Source: Benincasa hispida
Lineage: Eukaryota; Streptophyta; Magnoliopsida; Cucurbitales; Cucurbitaceae
Direction: 5' to 3'
NCBI RefSeq assembly: GCF_009727055.1
Contig: NC_052356.1
Coordinates: 6,175,629 to 6,239,628 of the forward strand
Length of the DNA: 64,000 bases
Position 1 is the first letter of the stretch. Every line of letters starts with the position of its first letter. Positions 1 to 11,908 of the stretch are shown here, piece after piece. The position numbers and the translations under genes were made by a program. Below the pieces are notes generated by a model, which was not told the origin of the DNA, did no database searches, and was given only the letters and a program-made list of their open reading frames with translations.

Positions 1-787
1 ATTTTAAAAATAGAAACAGTGATTATTTTAAATTTTGTTAATCTAATTCAAGTCTAAAGAATGAATAATATATTCATTTTGGAGTTTTAAAAATAATGAT
101 AACCTTGCTCTCAGTCTTAAACCAGAGTGAGGAATACTTAATGTTTTGGCCATATAGCAAGAGTTGGAGTAAGAGCAAGAGCGAGATCAAGTTTGAGTGA
201 CAGCGAGAGCAAGAGATGGAGAAAATAAATAAAATCTTTATTATATAAAATATAAATGATAAATAATATATTTTTTTTGTTTTGTAAAAATAACAACAAT
301 TTCACTTTGTAATCTTAAATCAAAGCAAGAGTACCTAGCATGTCTAGTTTTGGCCCAAAACAAGAGTTCGAGCGAGCGCAAGATTAAGTTTGAGTGTGAG
401 CGAGATCAAGCTTAAGCAAAAGTAGGATGGAGAATGATAGAGGAATTCATCGATAAAATCGTGGATCAACTAGAACTTGAATTCGTGATTAGAACCCAAA
501 ATTCACAAATTTTGAAGGGGATTGTGGATGGTGTTTAAAAGAGACAGAAGAATGAGAAGTTTAATATAGAGATTGAACAAGAAGAAAGTGAGAAGATTCA
601 TGGAAAGTACTAGGATGGAAAGAAAAAATGTGTATGTTTGATAAGTTATTTTGTTCTTCTTCTTTTTTTTTTTTTTTTAAAAAAAGGATTGTAGAGAAGA
701 GAGTAGTATGTTCTTGATTTTTTTTGGAAGAAAGAGGATAGAGAAACTAAATTTGTTTTAAAAAGTTAAGGAAAAATGAGAGGGAAA
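1..787. repeat. AT-rich flank with two diverged purine-rich repeat blocks
   Basis: No gene is visible. Two diverged copies of one unit lie at about 110-225 and 302-435. Both run from a 'cttaaa' segment through 'gttttggcc' to 'caagagtt', and then into GAG/CAAG-rich purine tracts such as 'gagcgagatcaag'. The same GAGCGA flavour occurs inside the chromovirus LTRs further right, so this may be an old LTR fragment, but I could not align it. The right edge is set by the TGATGTG end of an Athila-like LTR at 788. Confidence 0.4.
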
Positions 788-1944
788 TGATGTGAATATT
801 TTGTGTTGCACGCAAGAGTATGTGGTCAAGTTATAATATTAAAACGGCTTGTAAGGTCAAGTATCATCCTCTAGCTATCTCATAAATGTGTCAGTTTTAG
901 CTAAGAAAACGAGATCAAGTTTGAATTTATGCTTTTGCAGAACAATAAAAGACAGCAAGAAAAGTGTTAAAAAATCTGAGAATAAAAGCGTTCTAGGGTA
1001 TTGAATCTGTTAATTACTTCGTTAGATCTATTCTAGCCAATTCAAGAATCATGTATAAACATTATGTCTAAGTCTAAAAACTTAATTCAAGATTACTTTC
1101 TCTAAAAAACAACCTATTCTCATACAACTTAATTGATAACTAAATCTCAAGAAATCAAATTAAGAAACAAGGCATTAGGAATTTTCATAAACATTTTCAC
1201 TGTTAACCTAACTATTAACATGATAGATTAATAACGATTTAATGCTATGAATCGGTAAAACATTCAATCTCCCAATTAAACGTTCAACCTAAAAATTATC
1301 AATGGTCAATCAATAAGAATGAAACATGATACCATTAAAAAGCAAAGTGTTCAACAAACATCCATGAAAAGAACTAAATTAAATCTAAATTCATAACAAC
1401 TTCATCAATACTCTAAAACAATGAGTTTAGCCACTCATAACGTGCAAGAACATATTTTCATACATTAATTCAAACATAAAATTAAGAGAAAGAAAAGGGA
1501 ACCAAAGAATCCTCCAAGCTTGCCTCGATCATCACCTCGGAAACTCAAATGACCTTCAAAATATCCCTCAAATTCTCTAACTTTCAAGCATAAACTCTTT
1601 TCGATCTCAAATTTCGTCTCCAAGATCAGAATAACTCTCCTTAATATCCCTTAGGTCAGAATGGCATCCAAATATATAGAGGATGAGAAATCTGGAACAA
1701 AATTCTTGCCAAAATTGAACAGAATTTTCAAATAAGGAAAGCTAGTGTCGAGACACTAGCCAACAACGTAGCAACCCTGGTCTTGAGTTGTTGTAGCATA
1801 ATGCTATGCTACTTGTAGCATAGCAACATTGTCTGGATTGTGCACGATCAATTCTTCGTCATGTGTCATACCGCTCCAACGCTACGCCTAGCGTTGCTAT
1901 GCTTCAATTAACTCAGCTAATGCCTTGTAGCGTAATGGGGGAGT
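788..1944 (-). mobile_element. Athila-like gypsy 3' LTR, left part
   Basis: The first ~340 bases (788-1130) match 45955-46319 closely, including 'ttgtgttgcacgcaa', the phrase 'gttctagggtattgaatc' and the order of all blocks between. At 45955 the same edge follows a degenerate primer-binding site, which identifies this edge as the 3' end of an LTR read on the minus strand. The LTR is broken at 1944/1945 by a solo copia LTR and resumes at 32113. Three perfect short palindromes lie near its right side (1741-1760, 1793-1812, 1878-1895). Confidence 0.7.
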
Positions 1945-2352
1945 TGTTAGGTTGTATGTTCTAAAACTCGTGGTTCATAAACATAAAACATATTCTATTA
2001 TTTAATAAAATTTTTATTGAGGTTTATTCAATAAAGATGTTATTGAATTCGTGAATTGCACATTGTTAACTCTAAATCCAATAAACTAAAAACCCTTGAC
2101 TATAGCATGAATACTTGAACTTTATATGGACACATAAAAGTGGATCAAGTTCGAGTAATAGCCAAACGGTCTATAGTATAGGGATAAGGTTAGGTACCTT
2201 AACCTGGGGACACTATCGAATGTAGCCCACTTTGTATAAGATACAAACGATGTGATCCTAAATCGTGCATGTGAAAACATGCAAGTGGAGGCATCCTATG
2301 CAATAAGTTTGCATAAGACCAGACCACGAAATAGTCACATTTACTTTATAAC

Positions 2353-4274
2353 TGTTAGAATCAGAAAATACGCAACAGAAGTTAAATGGATCATTAAGAA
2401 TTCTAATTCATTAATTTTGGCTCTAAATTAAGCATGCTCATAAACTAATAAGAGGGTTTCATGACATTCCTTTGAAGAACCACTTGAATCTTGACTCAAG
2501 CTGTAAATCTACTCCAAATCTGCTTGTGAACCACCTCAAGGTCTTCTCTACTATCCTCTTAGTGCCTTAGATTGAGTTGTGAGACTCAGAATAAGCTTGG
2601 ATTAAGGGAATCTAGAGAAAAAGTCACTGCATCACCTGGAAGAAGACTTTCTTCAACCTCAAGTTTTTCAGCAAAAACTCATCAAATGTATGCCCGAATT
2701 CCACTTCAATCTTCTCTACTTATTGCAAGACTATTATGCAAGGAAGATAGCTGCATGAATTGCACCTCATGCTTGGAAGATTGACTCAATAAAGGAGTGG
2801 AGAATGTGTGAGCAAGTTGGAATGGAAAGTGGAGAAATCCCACTTTTTCCATTTTTCATCTTTTCAATTTTGTTTTACAAATTGATTTCCAAAATCATTT
2901 TTTGTTTTCAAAATTGAAAACTTTATTAATCTTACAAAATTAATTCATTAATTAATTTTCTAATAAAATTAATAATAAATAATTAATTAAACAATTTAAT
3001 TAATTCTAATAATTCAATATCAAATATTAAATTAATTTAACACTAATTCCACCATCATGAATCCCTATTCATGAATTTAATATTTAAATCATATCTAAAT
3101 ATTAATTGATTCTCTAATTTCATTTAATTCTAAAATTAAACGTGTAATTATATCACATATAATTACTAATTCCTTTAATTCTAATTTGAACATTTCAAAT
3201 TAACTTATCACGCTACTCTAAGGCTAATCCATTTATGAGCTAGTAGGGGGACCTCGTGGACCTATAGATTATGGGCTCCAACGATCCGAGATTAATTGGC
3301 TAAACTTTTTACACCAAATTAACCCCCATTCATTAACTATTGGGTCACTCCAATAAAGCCCAGAGTTGCACTCGCCTCACTATAGATAAATTATGTCCAC
3401 TCGATATAACCATAATTAGTAAGTTAACCCTTCATAGGTTGTTCATAATAATGGCTAGGTCAAATGGCTATTTTACCCCGAGATTACCTCTTGTTCCTTA
3501 AGCCCCACTGATCCTCTAATGAACAATAGATTTGTGATCTGATCAACAAATCGAGTCCCTCTCGGGCCAATGAGAGGGTAGGGCCCCTTGTTTAAGATCC
3601 AGAGTCAGCATTTAAGGGAACAACCTCTCTATTATCCCTGAAAGCGGGTAGGAGTGAATTTCATCTTGCACTCTATGTCTCCAACTATCTACCCAGTCTT
3701 ACCCTTGAAATGGAGGTTTATTGAGTCGGTGCTGTTGAGCCAACTCTCACTTATGCAAATCTAAGGATAACCTGAATAAACAGAAGTTCATAGTTAGCTC
3801 AGGATTAAGGTCAAGTTACCTAGGTCATCGCTTTGAAATAGTCAGTCTTAAATAATAAACAACATTATAAAGTAAGAGTGACTAATTTCGTGGTCTGATC
3901 TTGTACAAACCTATTGTATAGGACGCCCCCATTCCTCATGCCATAACATGTACGAATTAGGATCACATCACCTGTAGCACTTTAAAACTCCTTGTAACAA
4001 CTACAGAGTGAGCCGCATCCGATAATGTTACCAAAATAAGGCACCCAACCTTATTTATATACTATAAACCTTTTTGACTATTTTCTTGAACCTAATCCAC
4101 TTTTATGTCTCCTTATAAAGTTCAAGTACTCATGTAATAGTCATGGATCTTTTAGTTATTGAATTTATTTCTAAAACGAAATAAGCAAATCATATATTCA
4201 ATAACAACTTATTGAATTTTCATAATAAGTTTTCATGTTTACAAACCACGAGTTTTAGGATATAAAATCCAACA
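2353..4274 (-). mobile_element. Solo copia-type LTR with ATAAC target duplication
   Basis: This is a complete 1922-bp LTR. On the minus strand it starts TGTTGGATTTTATATCC and ends CTAACA. The five bases before it (2348-2352) and after it (4275-4279) are both ATAAC, and the interrupted plus-strand LTR continues cleanly on each side. No internal retrotransposon sequence is present, so it is a product of LTR-LTR recombination. Its inner inverted repeat at 4034-4056 is one of the conserved LTR hairpins. Confidence 0.92.
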
Positions 4275-5245
4275 ATAACGTCGTTTACTGATAAGACTGA
4301 CTATTTCAATTTGATGACCTAGGTAACTCGATCTTAATTCTAAGCTAACTACGAACTCTTGTTTATTCGAGATTATCATTTAATCTGCATGGGTGGGAAT
4401 GGTTCAACGTCGCTGAATTAATAAGTCTCCCATTTTAGGGGTAAGATTGGGTAGATAGCTGGGGACTTAACTCTACAAGATGGAAATCACTCCTACCCAA
4501 TTCTAGGGATAGTAGAAAGGTTGTTCTCTTAAATGCTGACTTTGGATCTTGAACAAGGTGAAGGAATCGAATCCTGCAATGGAAGCATTTTGTGAGATTG
4601 CCTTGCATCCTGCAATTCAATTTTTACATAAAAAAAATTCAATATACTAAAACATAATATAAACATGTAAAATAACATGCTTTAGGGAAAAAGGTTAGAA
4701 CCATTATTACCTTTGTAGATTCCCAACTTCCAAGAACGTTCTTCTCAAAGTTCCAACGAAGGGGTCCTCCTACTATCTTGATCACGAACCATTTCTTGAA
4801 CAATCTCGAATATTACTACGAGAGTAACCTCGTTATTCTCTAGGATTCCAATAGAGGGATAGGTGGTATTCAACTATTGGGAGAAGGAGAAAAGAAAAGG
4901 GTTTTGGAGAGTAGAAAGGATTCTCTTTGTAGCTTAGGAAAAATTTTACACAATAACACTTGTGTGTTGTGTATTGTCAGTCTCTCTATCATCCAAAGGG
5001 GACATAGGGAGGTCTTTATATAGAGAAGGGCTAAGTCCTTTTCCTAATCATTTTCTTATTTCCCGTTTCAACAATTACTTTAATTAAATAATACTTATTT
5101 AATTAATTGGCCCAATTAATTATATAACAGTTATTTAATTAATTAGCATAATTAACACCTATTTAATTTGATTGGGACATTAATTAAATAACTATTTATA
5201 CATTAAATTAAATTTAATGTATATATATATTTAATTATCACAAAC

Positions 5246-5948
5246 TGATAGAGTGTCATTCAACATACGGAAGAGATTTGGATCTTAAACACTCTAAATA
5301 TATTAATTTTAGTAAAGAAATATGCAAGTTCAAGGAAAAAAAAATAGGGTTTCAAGTATACAACCTTTGTAGAATCCTCTCGATTGCTTTACTTCTCCAT
5401 GAATTTCTTCTTCAATCTTCGAAGTAAACCACCACAAGAACCTTCTCTACTATTCTCATGCCTTAGATTGGATTGTGGGATCCAAATTGGGAGAGATTTG
5501 GGTGGAATTTGAGAGTTGGAGTGAAGAAAATTTTTCCAGAATTTTCACCCTTTTAAAATCAGATTGCATGAAAAAATTCCCTTCAAGTTAACTTGTATAT
5601 ATGTAATTTGAACATGCAAAATGATTTAATTGTGGCATAGACACTCAATATTCCACTCATGCTTGCCTTATGTTAGAGCTGCAATTGGCTAAAAGGAAAT
5701 TCCAACTAAAGCAAGGGCAGTTGTGATAAACAATGATACCATTAGACCTAAACTCAGAACATTCTGCTCGACTGAAAGGAGAATTAATAGATTAGGTATT
5801 TGAATTAGTGGAAAATTCCAATTTTCCCACTAATCTCATTTATATTAATTTTAAATGAAATTTTAAATTATTTTCATAAAACGAAATTCATCTAATTTAT
5901 TTATTTATAATTAATTTAATTTAATCAAACTAAAATAATTATATATTT
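5246..5948 (-). repeat. Copia 1, remnant of 3' LTR
   Basis: It matches the left ~560-700 bases of the 5' LTR at 11910 onward (same TGATAGA edge, 'attttagtaaagaaa', 'tcaagtatacaa' and 'agaatcctct' blocks). Near 'aattatatatttg' (about 5948) it jumps straight into the end of RNase H. The U3 portion of the LTR, the polypurine tract and the 3' untranslated part are therefore deleted. Confidence 0.75.
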
Positions 5949-5949
5949 G

Positions 5950-7163
5950 GAACTGCTTCGTTGTTATTACAATAAAGGGTGATTGGCAGATGTATATTTG
6001 GAACCACTTCCAAAATCAATCAAGAACTTTCTAAGTCATACTGCTTCTTTGGCTGCTTCACACGCAGCTACATCTTTCGCTTCCATGGTGAATTCAGCAA
6101 TACAACTTTGCTTTATACTCCTCCAACTATAGCTCCTCCATTTAGAGTGAATACTGATCCCGAAGTAGATTTCCTAAAATCTACATTGGTCTAAAAATCA
6201 GAATTAGTGTATCCAGTAAGGATAAAATCCTTAGGTCATACACGAGCATATAGTCCCTCGTTCTCCAAAGATATTTGATGATGTTCTTAATGGTAGTCCA
6301 ATGACTATATCCAGGATTATACTAAAATCTACTAACTATTCTGACAAAAAAAGCATACGGTTGGACGTGTACACAACATGGCATACTTTAAACTCCTTAT
6401 TACTGATGCATAAGGAATTCTTTTCATATCCTCAACTTCTTAAAGTGTCTTAGGAAACTATTCCTTAAAAGATGACTTCTGTGTCTAAAAGGTAAGAGAC
6501 CTGTTTTGGAATTTTTCATTTTATATATCGACAACATCTTGTCTATATAAGATGCTTGATATAGTGCTACCGTTCTATTCTTACAATTCTGAACTATTTG
6601 GATTCCAAGAACATACTGTGCATCTCTTAAATCTTTCATTTAAAATTTTGATGTTATTCATCTCATGACGTCAGCAAGGAATCCTACCTCGTTCCTAATA
6701 AGTAGGATATCATCAACATATAGAACTAGAAAAGATACAGATTTGTTGACAATTTTCTTGTAAACACAAGGTTCATAAATATTCTGTCCAAAGCCATAAG
6801 ATTTGACCACAAGGTCACATCTTATATTCCACGATCGAGATGCTTGTTTTAACACATAAATGGACCTTTTGAGTTTGCAAACTTTTTGCTCTTAACCCTG
6901 TTCAATGAACCCTTTTGGTTGAGACATGTAGATACTTTCTTCAAGATAGTCATTCAGAAGGTTGTCTTGACATCCATTTGCTATATTTCATAATCATAAA
7001 AGGCAGAAATGGATAAAAGTATTCTAATAGACTTGATTATAGCAATAGAATAGAAGGTTTCTTCATAGTCTACCCCTTCTCTTTTGGTAAATTCTTTTGC
7101 CATGAGTTTAGCTTTGTAAGTCTGTACCTTAGCAGCTTGGTTTATTTTCTCTTGTAGATCCAT
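5950..7163 (-). pseudogene. Copia 1 reverse transcriptase and RNase H (broken)
   Basis: This region encodes the RVT_2-type polymerase and RNase H that copy the element RNA into DNA. Minus-strand fragments at 6981-7163 carry the start of the domain (YKAKLMAKEFTKREGVDYEE), 6658-6855 carries the catalytic YVDD motif, 6424-6639 continues with LGIQI, and 5950-6420 is RNase H with the tail LYCNNEAV. The pieces fall in different frames and stops interrupt RNase H, so no working enzyme is expected. The same block in copia 2 (37374-39153) aligns by eye along its length. Confidence 0.85.
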
Positions 7164-8835
7164 TTACAACCAATAGGTTTTATCCCATCTAATTGATCTA
7201 CAAGTTCTCAGACTGAATTGAAATACATAGACTCCATTTGAAGGTCCATGACTTTTATCCATTGGTCTCTATCTACATCCTCATTGTTTGTTTAAAGTTC
7301 AGTGGATCTTCTAAGTCATCATCAAGTATGACGACCTGAGTTTCTGTAAAATCCGTGTACTAGCTAAGTTATTGAACAACCCTTCCACTAAGTCGAGGTA
7401 TTCTTAATTCTTGAGAAGGATGTGACGGATCAGTTTGATCAACAACTTTTGTTGATTTCTCTATAGTTTCCCTGGACATCTCATTTAATACTAGTTTACT
7501 ACAAGGTTAATGATTTCTTATGTGGTCTTCCTCTAAGAATATAAAATTTTTCGATACAAACACTTTATCATCTTGAGGATCATAAAATAGACCACCTTTT
7601 GTTTCTTTGGGGTATCCTACAAGTAGGCATACTTTAGAACGTCATTCCAATTTCTTTGGGTTTTGTACCAAGATATGTGTTGGGCATCCCTAAATCCTGA
7701 AGTGACGTAGACTACCTTTACGCCCTTCCATAACTCATATGGTATTTCTGAAACACTTTTCAAATAAACCATGTTCAAAATAAATACCGCAGTTTGTACT
7801 GTATATCCCTAAAAAGACTGAGGTAACGGGAAGTAACTCATCATCGAACGAACCATGTCTAAAAGGGTTCTATTTCTCCTTTCTACTACACCATTTTGTT
7901 GTGGTGTACCAAGTGTAGTAAGTTGGGATTGAATACCATGTTCTATCAAATATTTATGGAATTCTAAATCCATATAATTACCACCTCGATCTGATTGAAG
8001 TGTTTTAGGTATGAAAGTTAGAATTGATTGGATGGGGTAAAAAGAGATAAGACTTAGCTGTCACTATAACCCAACAGCAATACTATCCCTACAAATTTCC
8101 ATTACCAATTCCTTTCATAGGACACTGTCAGTACATACAATAGGTGTAATCATTCATCCTTCTCTCTTACCTTCCCACCCACCATTTGTTTTTTAAAAAT
8201 ATTTAGAGAGCCTTTTAACGATGAGTTAGTTATTATAGTTTTGGATCTGCCTTGTGCTCTTTGAACTTTTCAAGAATTTCAGACTTATGACACATTAGGT
8301 AAACATAACCATATCTCGAATAGTCATTAATAAAACTGATGAAATATTATCCTTGAGCTTTAATATTCATCAGACCACAAAGATCTGAGTGTACAAGCTT
8401 TAGAGGTTCTTTGGCTCTTAGACCTTTTATTGTAAAAGTTCTTTTGGTCATTTTACCCTCAAGACATGATTCACATGGAGGTAGAGAAGTGTCTTCTAAT
8501 TGGTTTAGAAGTCCATTTTTTACTAATCTCTCAATCCTGTTGAGATTTATGTGTCCAAGTCTTAAATGCCAAAGATAGGCGTTAGGAGAAAATTTCCGTT
8601 TCTTATTTTGAGTTTCAATTGTTTTAAACATATCTATATTTAAAATAGCTTTTGCCTCAATTGGTTTTAACATATATAAGTTATTTTCAAGTTTATCAGA
8701 ACATATTTGAACACCACTTGAACTAATGAACACTTCATTGATATCAAAAGTAACTTTATACATTTGTTCTAATAAACAGGAGATTGAAATTAAATTTCCT
8801 TTCATGTCTGGTACATAATATTCATTTTCCAACAA
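7164..8835 (-). pseudogene. Copia 1 integrase region (broken)
   Basis: The open stretch 8347-8835 holds the end of the protease-linked region (LENEYYVPDMKGNLISIS) and the GAG-pre-integrase zinc-binding part: WHLRLGHIN, then CESCLEGK. Further left, the integrase core can be followed through SDRGGNYMDL (second catalytic Asp, near 7960-7990) and QQNGVVERRNRT (catalytic Glu, near 7870-7920), but with breaks between them. About 230 bases (8000-8240) in the core have no counterpart in copia 2 and may be a small insertion. The part near 7480-7720 encodes the LFVGYPK-type C-terminal region. Confidence 0.8.
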
Positions 8836-9286
8836 AATGTAAGCATCTCCAAAAAAATAACTTTAGAACTCCCACTGCACGAGCCAAAATGACTTCACAT
8901 GTTCCTACCTTAAAAGTCATCTCGTTCTCTATCAGTTGTCTTTAGGAACTAGTTTTCTGAAAGAAAGTGCAAGTATGGTTAGTGGCATCTGAATCTAGTA
9001 TCCAGGTCAAATGAGAACATTCCACTATACATGTTTCAATTACAAGTAAATCAAATTTACCTTAGTTTTTCCTTTTCAGCCTTCTTTTTCGTAAGATATT
9101 TAGGGAAATTTTTTTCCAATGTCCATCCTCATTGTAATGGAAACATTTTTCTGTTGCAACTTTCGTCTTGTTATTCTTTGCAGGAGTCTTCTTTTTCCCT
9201 TTTCCCTTCTTCTTCATTTGGATACTTTTATCCTTAGATGATCCAGATTTCTTATCAGAAGGTTTCGTCCCAGATGTCGATCCCTT

Positions 9287-9928
9287 CTAAAATTTTCTTT
9301 GTGTTACAACGTTTGCTTCCCCTTCCTGATTCTTATTTTTCATCAAGGATTGGTAAGTCTGAGGCTCATTTAAGAGAGCAGTCAGATTATAATCAATTTT
9401 ATTCATCAAAACATTTGTTTGAAATGTCAGGAAACTCTTTGAAAGAGATTCCATGATGAAACTGACTTGACTCTTTTCATCTATGACAACCCCGTTTGGT
9501 TTCGCGATATTGAAGTGGACCATCATGTCCAAGATATGTTCTCTAACAAATGTCCCCTCCTTCATTCGGGAATTGTAAATATATTTAAGAGCATCGTGTT
9601 GAATGGGTGAGGACAGTTGTCTGAACATAGCCTGTAACGACTCCATGATCTCCCTAGTGGTGACCATGCTTTCATGTTTCTTAGTTAACATATCGAATAT
9701 GCTAGCTAAGATGTAGGCTCGGGCTTTTTCATTTTCCCTGAGCCACCTGTCATCTGCATCCTGAATATTTTGATTTGTAGTAAGGCTGGAAACTAGAGGA
9801 CGCTCCTCCGTTAAAATGAACCTTAAATCATCTACAACTAGTATCGTATTGATGTTTGATTTTTGGTTTGAATAGCCCTTGCTCTTAAATTTTTCGAAAG
9901 CTAAAAATTGGATAATTGAATTCGACAT
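9287..9928 (-). pseudogene. Copia 1 gag, open but truncated
   Basis: Gag is the structural protein that packages the element RNA. The frame is open for 213 codons from the Met of MSNSIIQFLAFEKF; a further 12 in-frame codons extend upstream to 9964, but MSNSII is the usual start context for this type. The protein has the alpha-helical gag signature of copia elements (DDRWLRENEKARAYILAS, then DALKYIYN). It stops at 9287, before any CCHC zinc knuckle, and downstream frames are broken up to the protease, so it looks truncated. Confidence 0.75.
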
Positions 9929-11896
9929 GTTGAAACATAAACACAATCTATTAGGAAATTGCATCTAAATCCAAATTTAATTTTAGCAAAAGTAATAATG
10001 TACCTAGATTTCATTATTTATTTGCAACGATACTTTAGTGAGTCAAAATAAATGCTACCAAATGGTAGTCAAATACTCCTTCATTAAAGTTAAACATTCT
10101 TGATACTAAAAACTAATTCCAAAATAACTCTATATTCCATTAGTTATTTAGTTACCATTTTCGGCCAAGAACTTACTAACATTTAGTAACTTTTGTAAGT
10201 GTGACTTCCATTTTCAAATTTCATAGAACGGTATCAACAAGCCCTCGAATTGGAAGAAAATGTTGAAGACAAAACTAAGAAACCATATTCACTTTTGAAG
10301 TTTGAGTTGTTCCAAATCTTATGTTACAACCCTCTGAGGGGATAGCTGCTGGAAAAACAATTAGCTAATGTCGCCTAAAAACAACAGCAGGCGTAACATA
10401 AGAATCTCATGGTTCAAACTAATGGAAGAGACTGTAGGATATGTTGACACATTTCCTTCACCCACTTACCATAAACTACTTCCCCTATTCACCTTGTTAT
10501 TGACCCATGCAAACACTTTTCGAATGAAGCAGTCGTGGTAAAAGCGACACGAAAACGAGCATGAATCTCATGGTGTGAACTCTTAAGGGCACCAATATAT
10601 CATATATATTATTAATATCCCACTGAAGTGTTCTAATTGTTTGGGTATGTTATTTACTTAGGTATATGGCTAAAACATCCTAAGTCTAGGTGATTATCCA
10701 AGTATAACGATTATATTTGGATTTAGCCTACGATGTCTAAGTGATAAAACCATTTTATTACCTCACATCGCTCACACATGCTCATAAAAATAGGTTAACA
10801 ATGCTCAATAATTCGGCTAGAATCTTCATGTAACAGGTATTCTGTAAACCGTCAACTTATGTACCTCCAGCCTTAGATAGGACTATAGACCGGATGAGTT
10901 TGTAACCAAAGTTTTATAAGATAATGACCTATTTTAACTATTAAAACAAGCTGTTATTTACTAATCCTAAGTGAGCATGCATCGTATCTTTGTTATAGAT
11001 TTTAAGTATCTAATTCATTTTATAATACTTTATAAGATATAGACAGACTAAAACATACATCAAGTATTCTATAATTTAATATAACAGCTTATATTAAATA
11101 CATTAAACCCTAAATCATGCATACTATATATTATAACATACTTTCAATGCATGATACATGCTTCCTATGGTGAGATTTTAAATCTACATGGCATATTTTA
11201 TGCACATACCAGATTTTATTTAATTAAATATACATTCAAAAAGCATAAATAATTAAACATACGCTGAAATGGACTGGTTTTGGTATCCTAAGCAAGAAAA
11301 AATCTAAAATTATTACAAAATAATTTGATACAATTCTTGAACTGCCCGAACTGACCCGAACCGGCTCTGAACTACCCGAACCAGACCTCCAAGGGAGAAA
11401 TTTTAGCTGAACCAATCTGAAACAGGTTTGACTGGACCTCCAAGAAATAAATCGGCTGGACCGGTCCAGTTGAACCACCAGTTTGGTCGTGCATGCACGT
11501 TCTGGGCTAGGATGAACAACGTTGCAACACTTCATCCCAGCATTACATTGCCACGGGAAAATCCTCCTCATCTGGACTGGCTGAAGAATAGCATTGCAAC
11601 ACTTTAAGGGCAGTGTTGCAACGCTGTAACATAGAAGCTTCACCTGCTACTGATGATGCTTCGATTCTTCTTTAATTACAACTTAATTGCAACTCTATTG
11701 ATTTTAACAAATTTATAGACTCTTAATCGCACATTAAAACCCATAAGTAAAGAGTCAACTAGAAAAAATACATCATAATTGAAGAGGAAAAAAAAATTCT
11801 AAAACCATAATATATCCATTTCAACACCCATTTCTTGCAACTCGTGAAAAATACCCACCAAGCTAAAATTAGCATGAATTGAGTGCTTAGAACATG
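9929..11896 (-). other. Copia 1 untranslated leader, unusually long
   Basis: Nearly 2 kb separates the primer-binding site from gag, far more than the usual 50-200 bases. I find no protein of known type in it. It contains a perfect 10-base-arm hairpin (TTGCAACACT at 11594-11603, AGTGTTGCAA at 11612-11621), a GC-richer stretch 11340-11640, and two copies of a 'gaatctcatggt' phrase (about 10402 and 10563). An unrecognised insertion within it is possible. Confidence 0.5.
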
Positions 11897-11908
11897 CTCT
11901 GATATCAA
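11897..11908 (-). promoter_or_regulatory. Copia 1 primer-binding site
   Basis: On the minus strand this reads TTGATATCAGAGC immediately after the LTR end (TGATAG edge at 11910). It differs by one base from TGGTATCAGAGC, the standard plant copia site complementary to initiator-Met tRNA. It fixes this LTR as the 5' LTR and the element as minus-strand. Confidence 0.8.
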
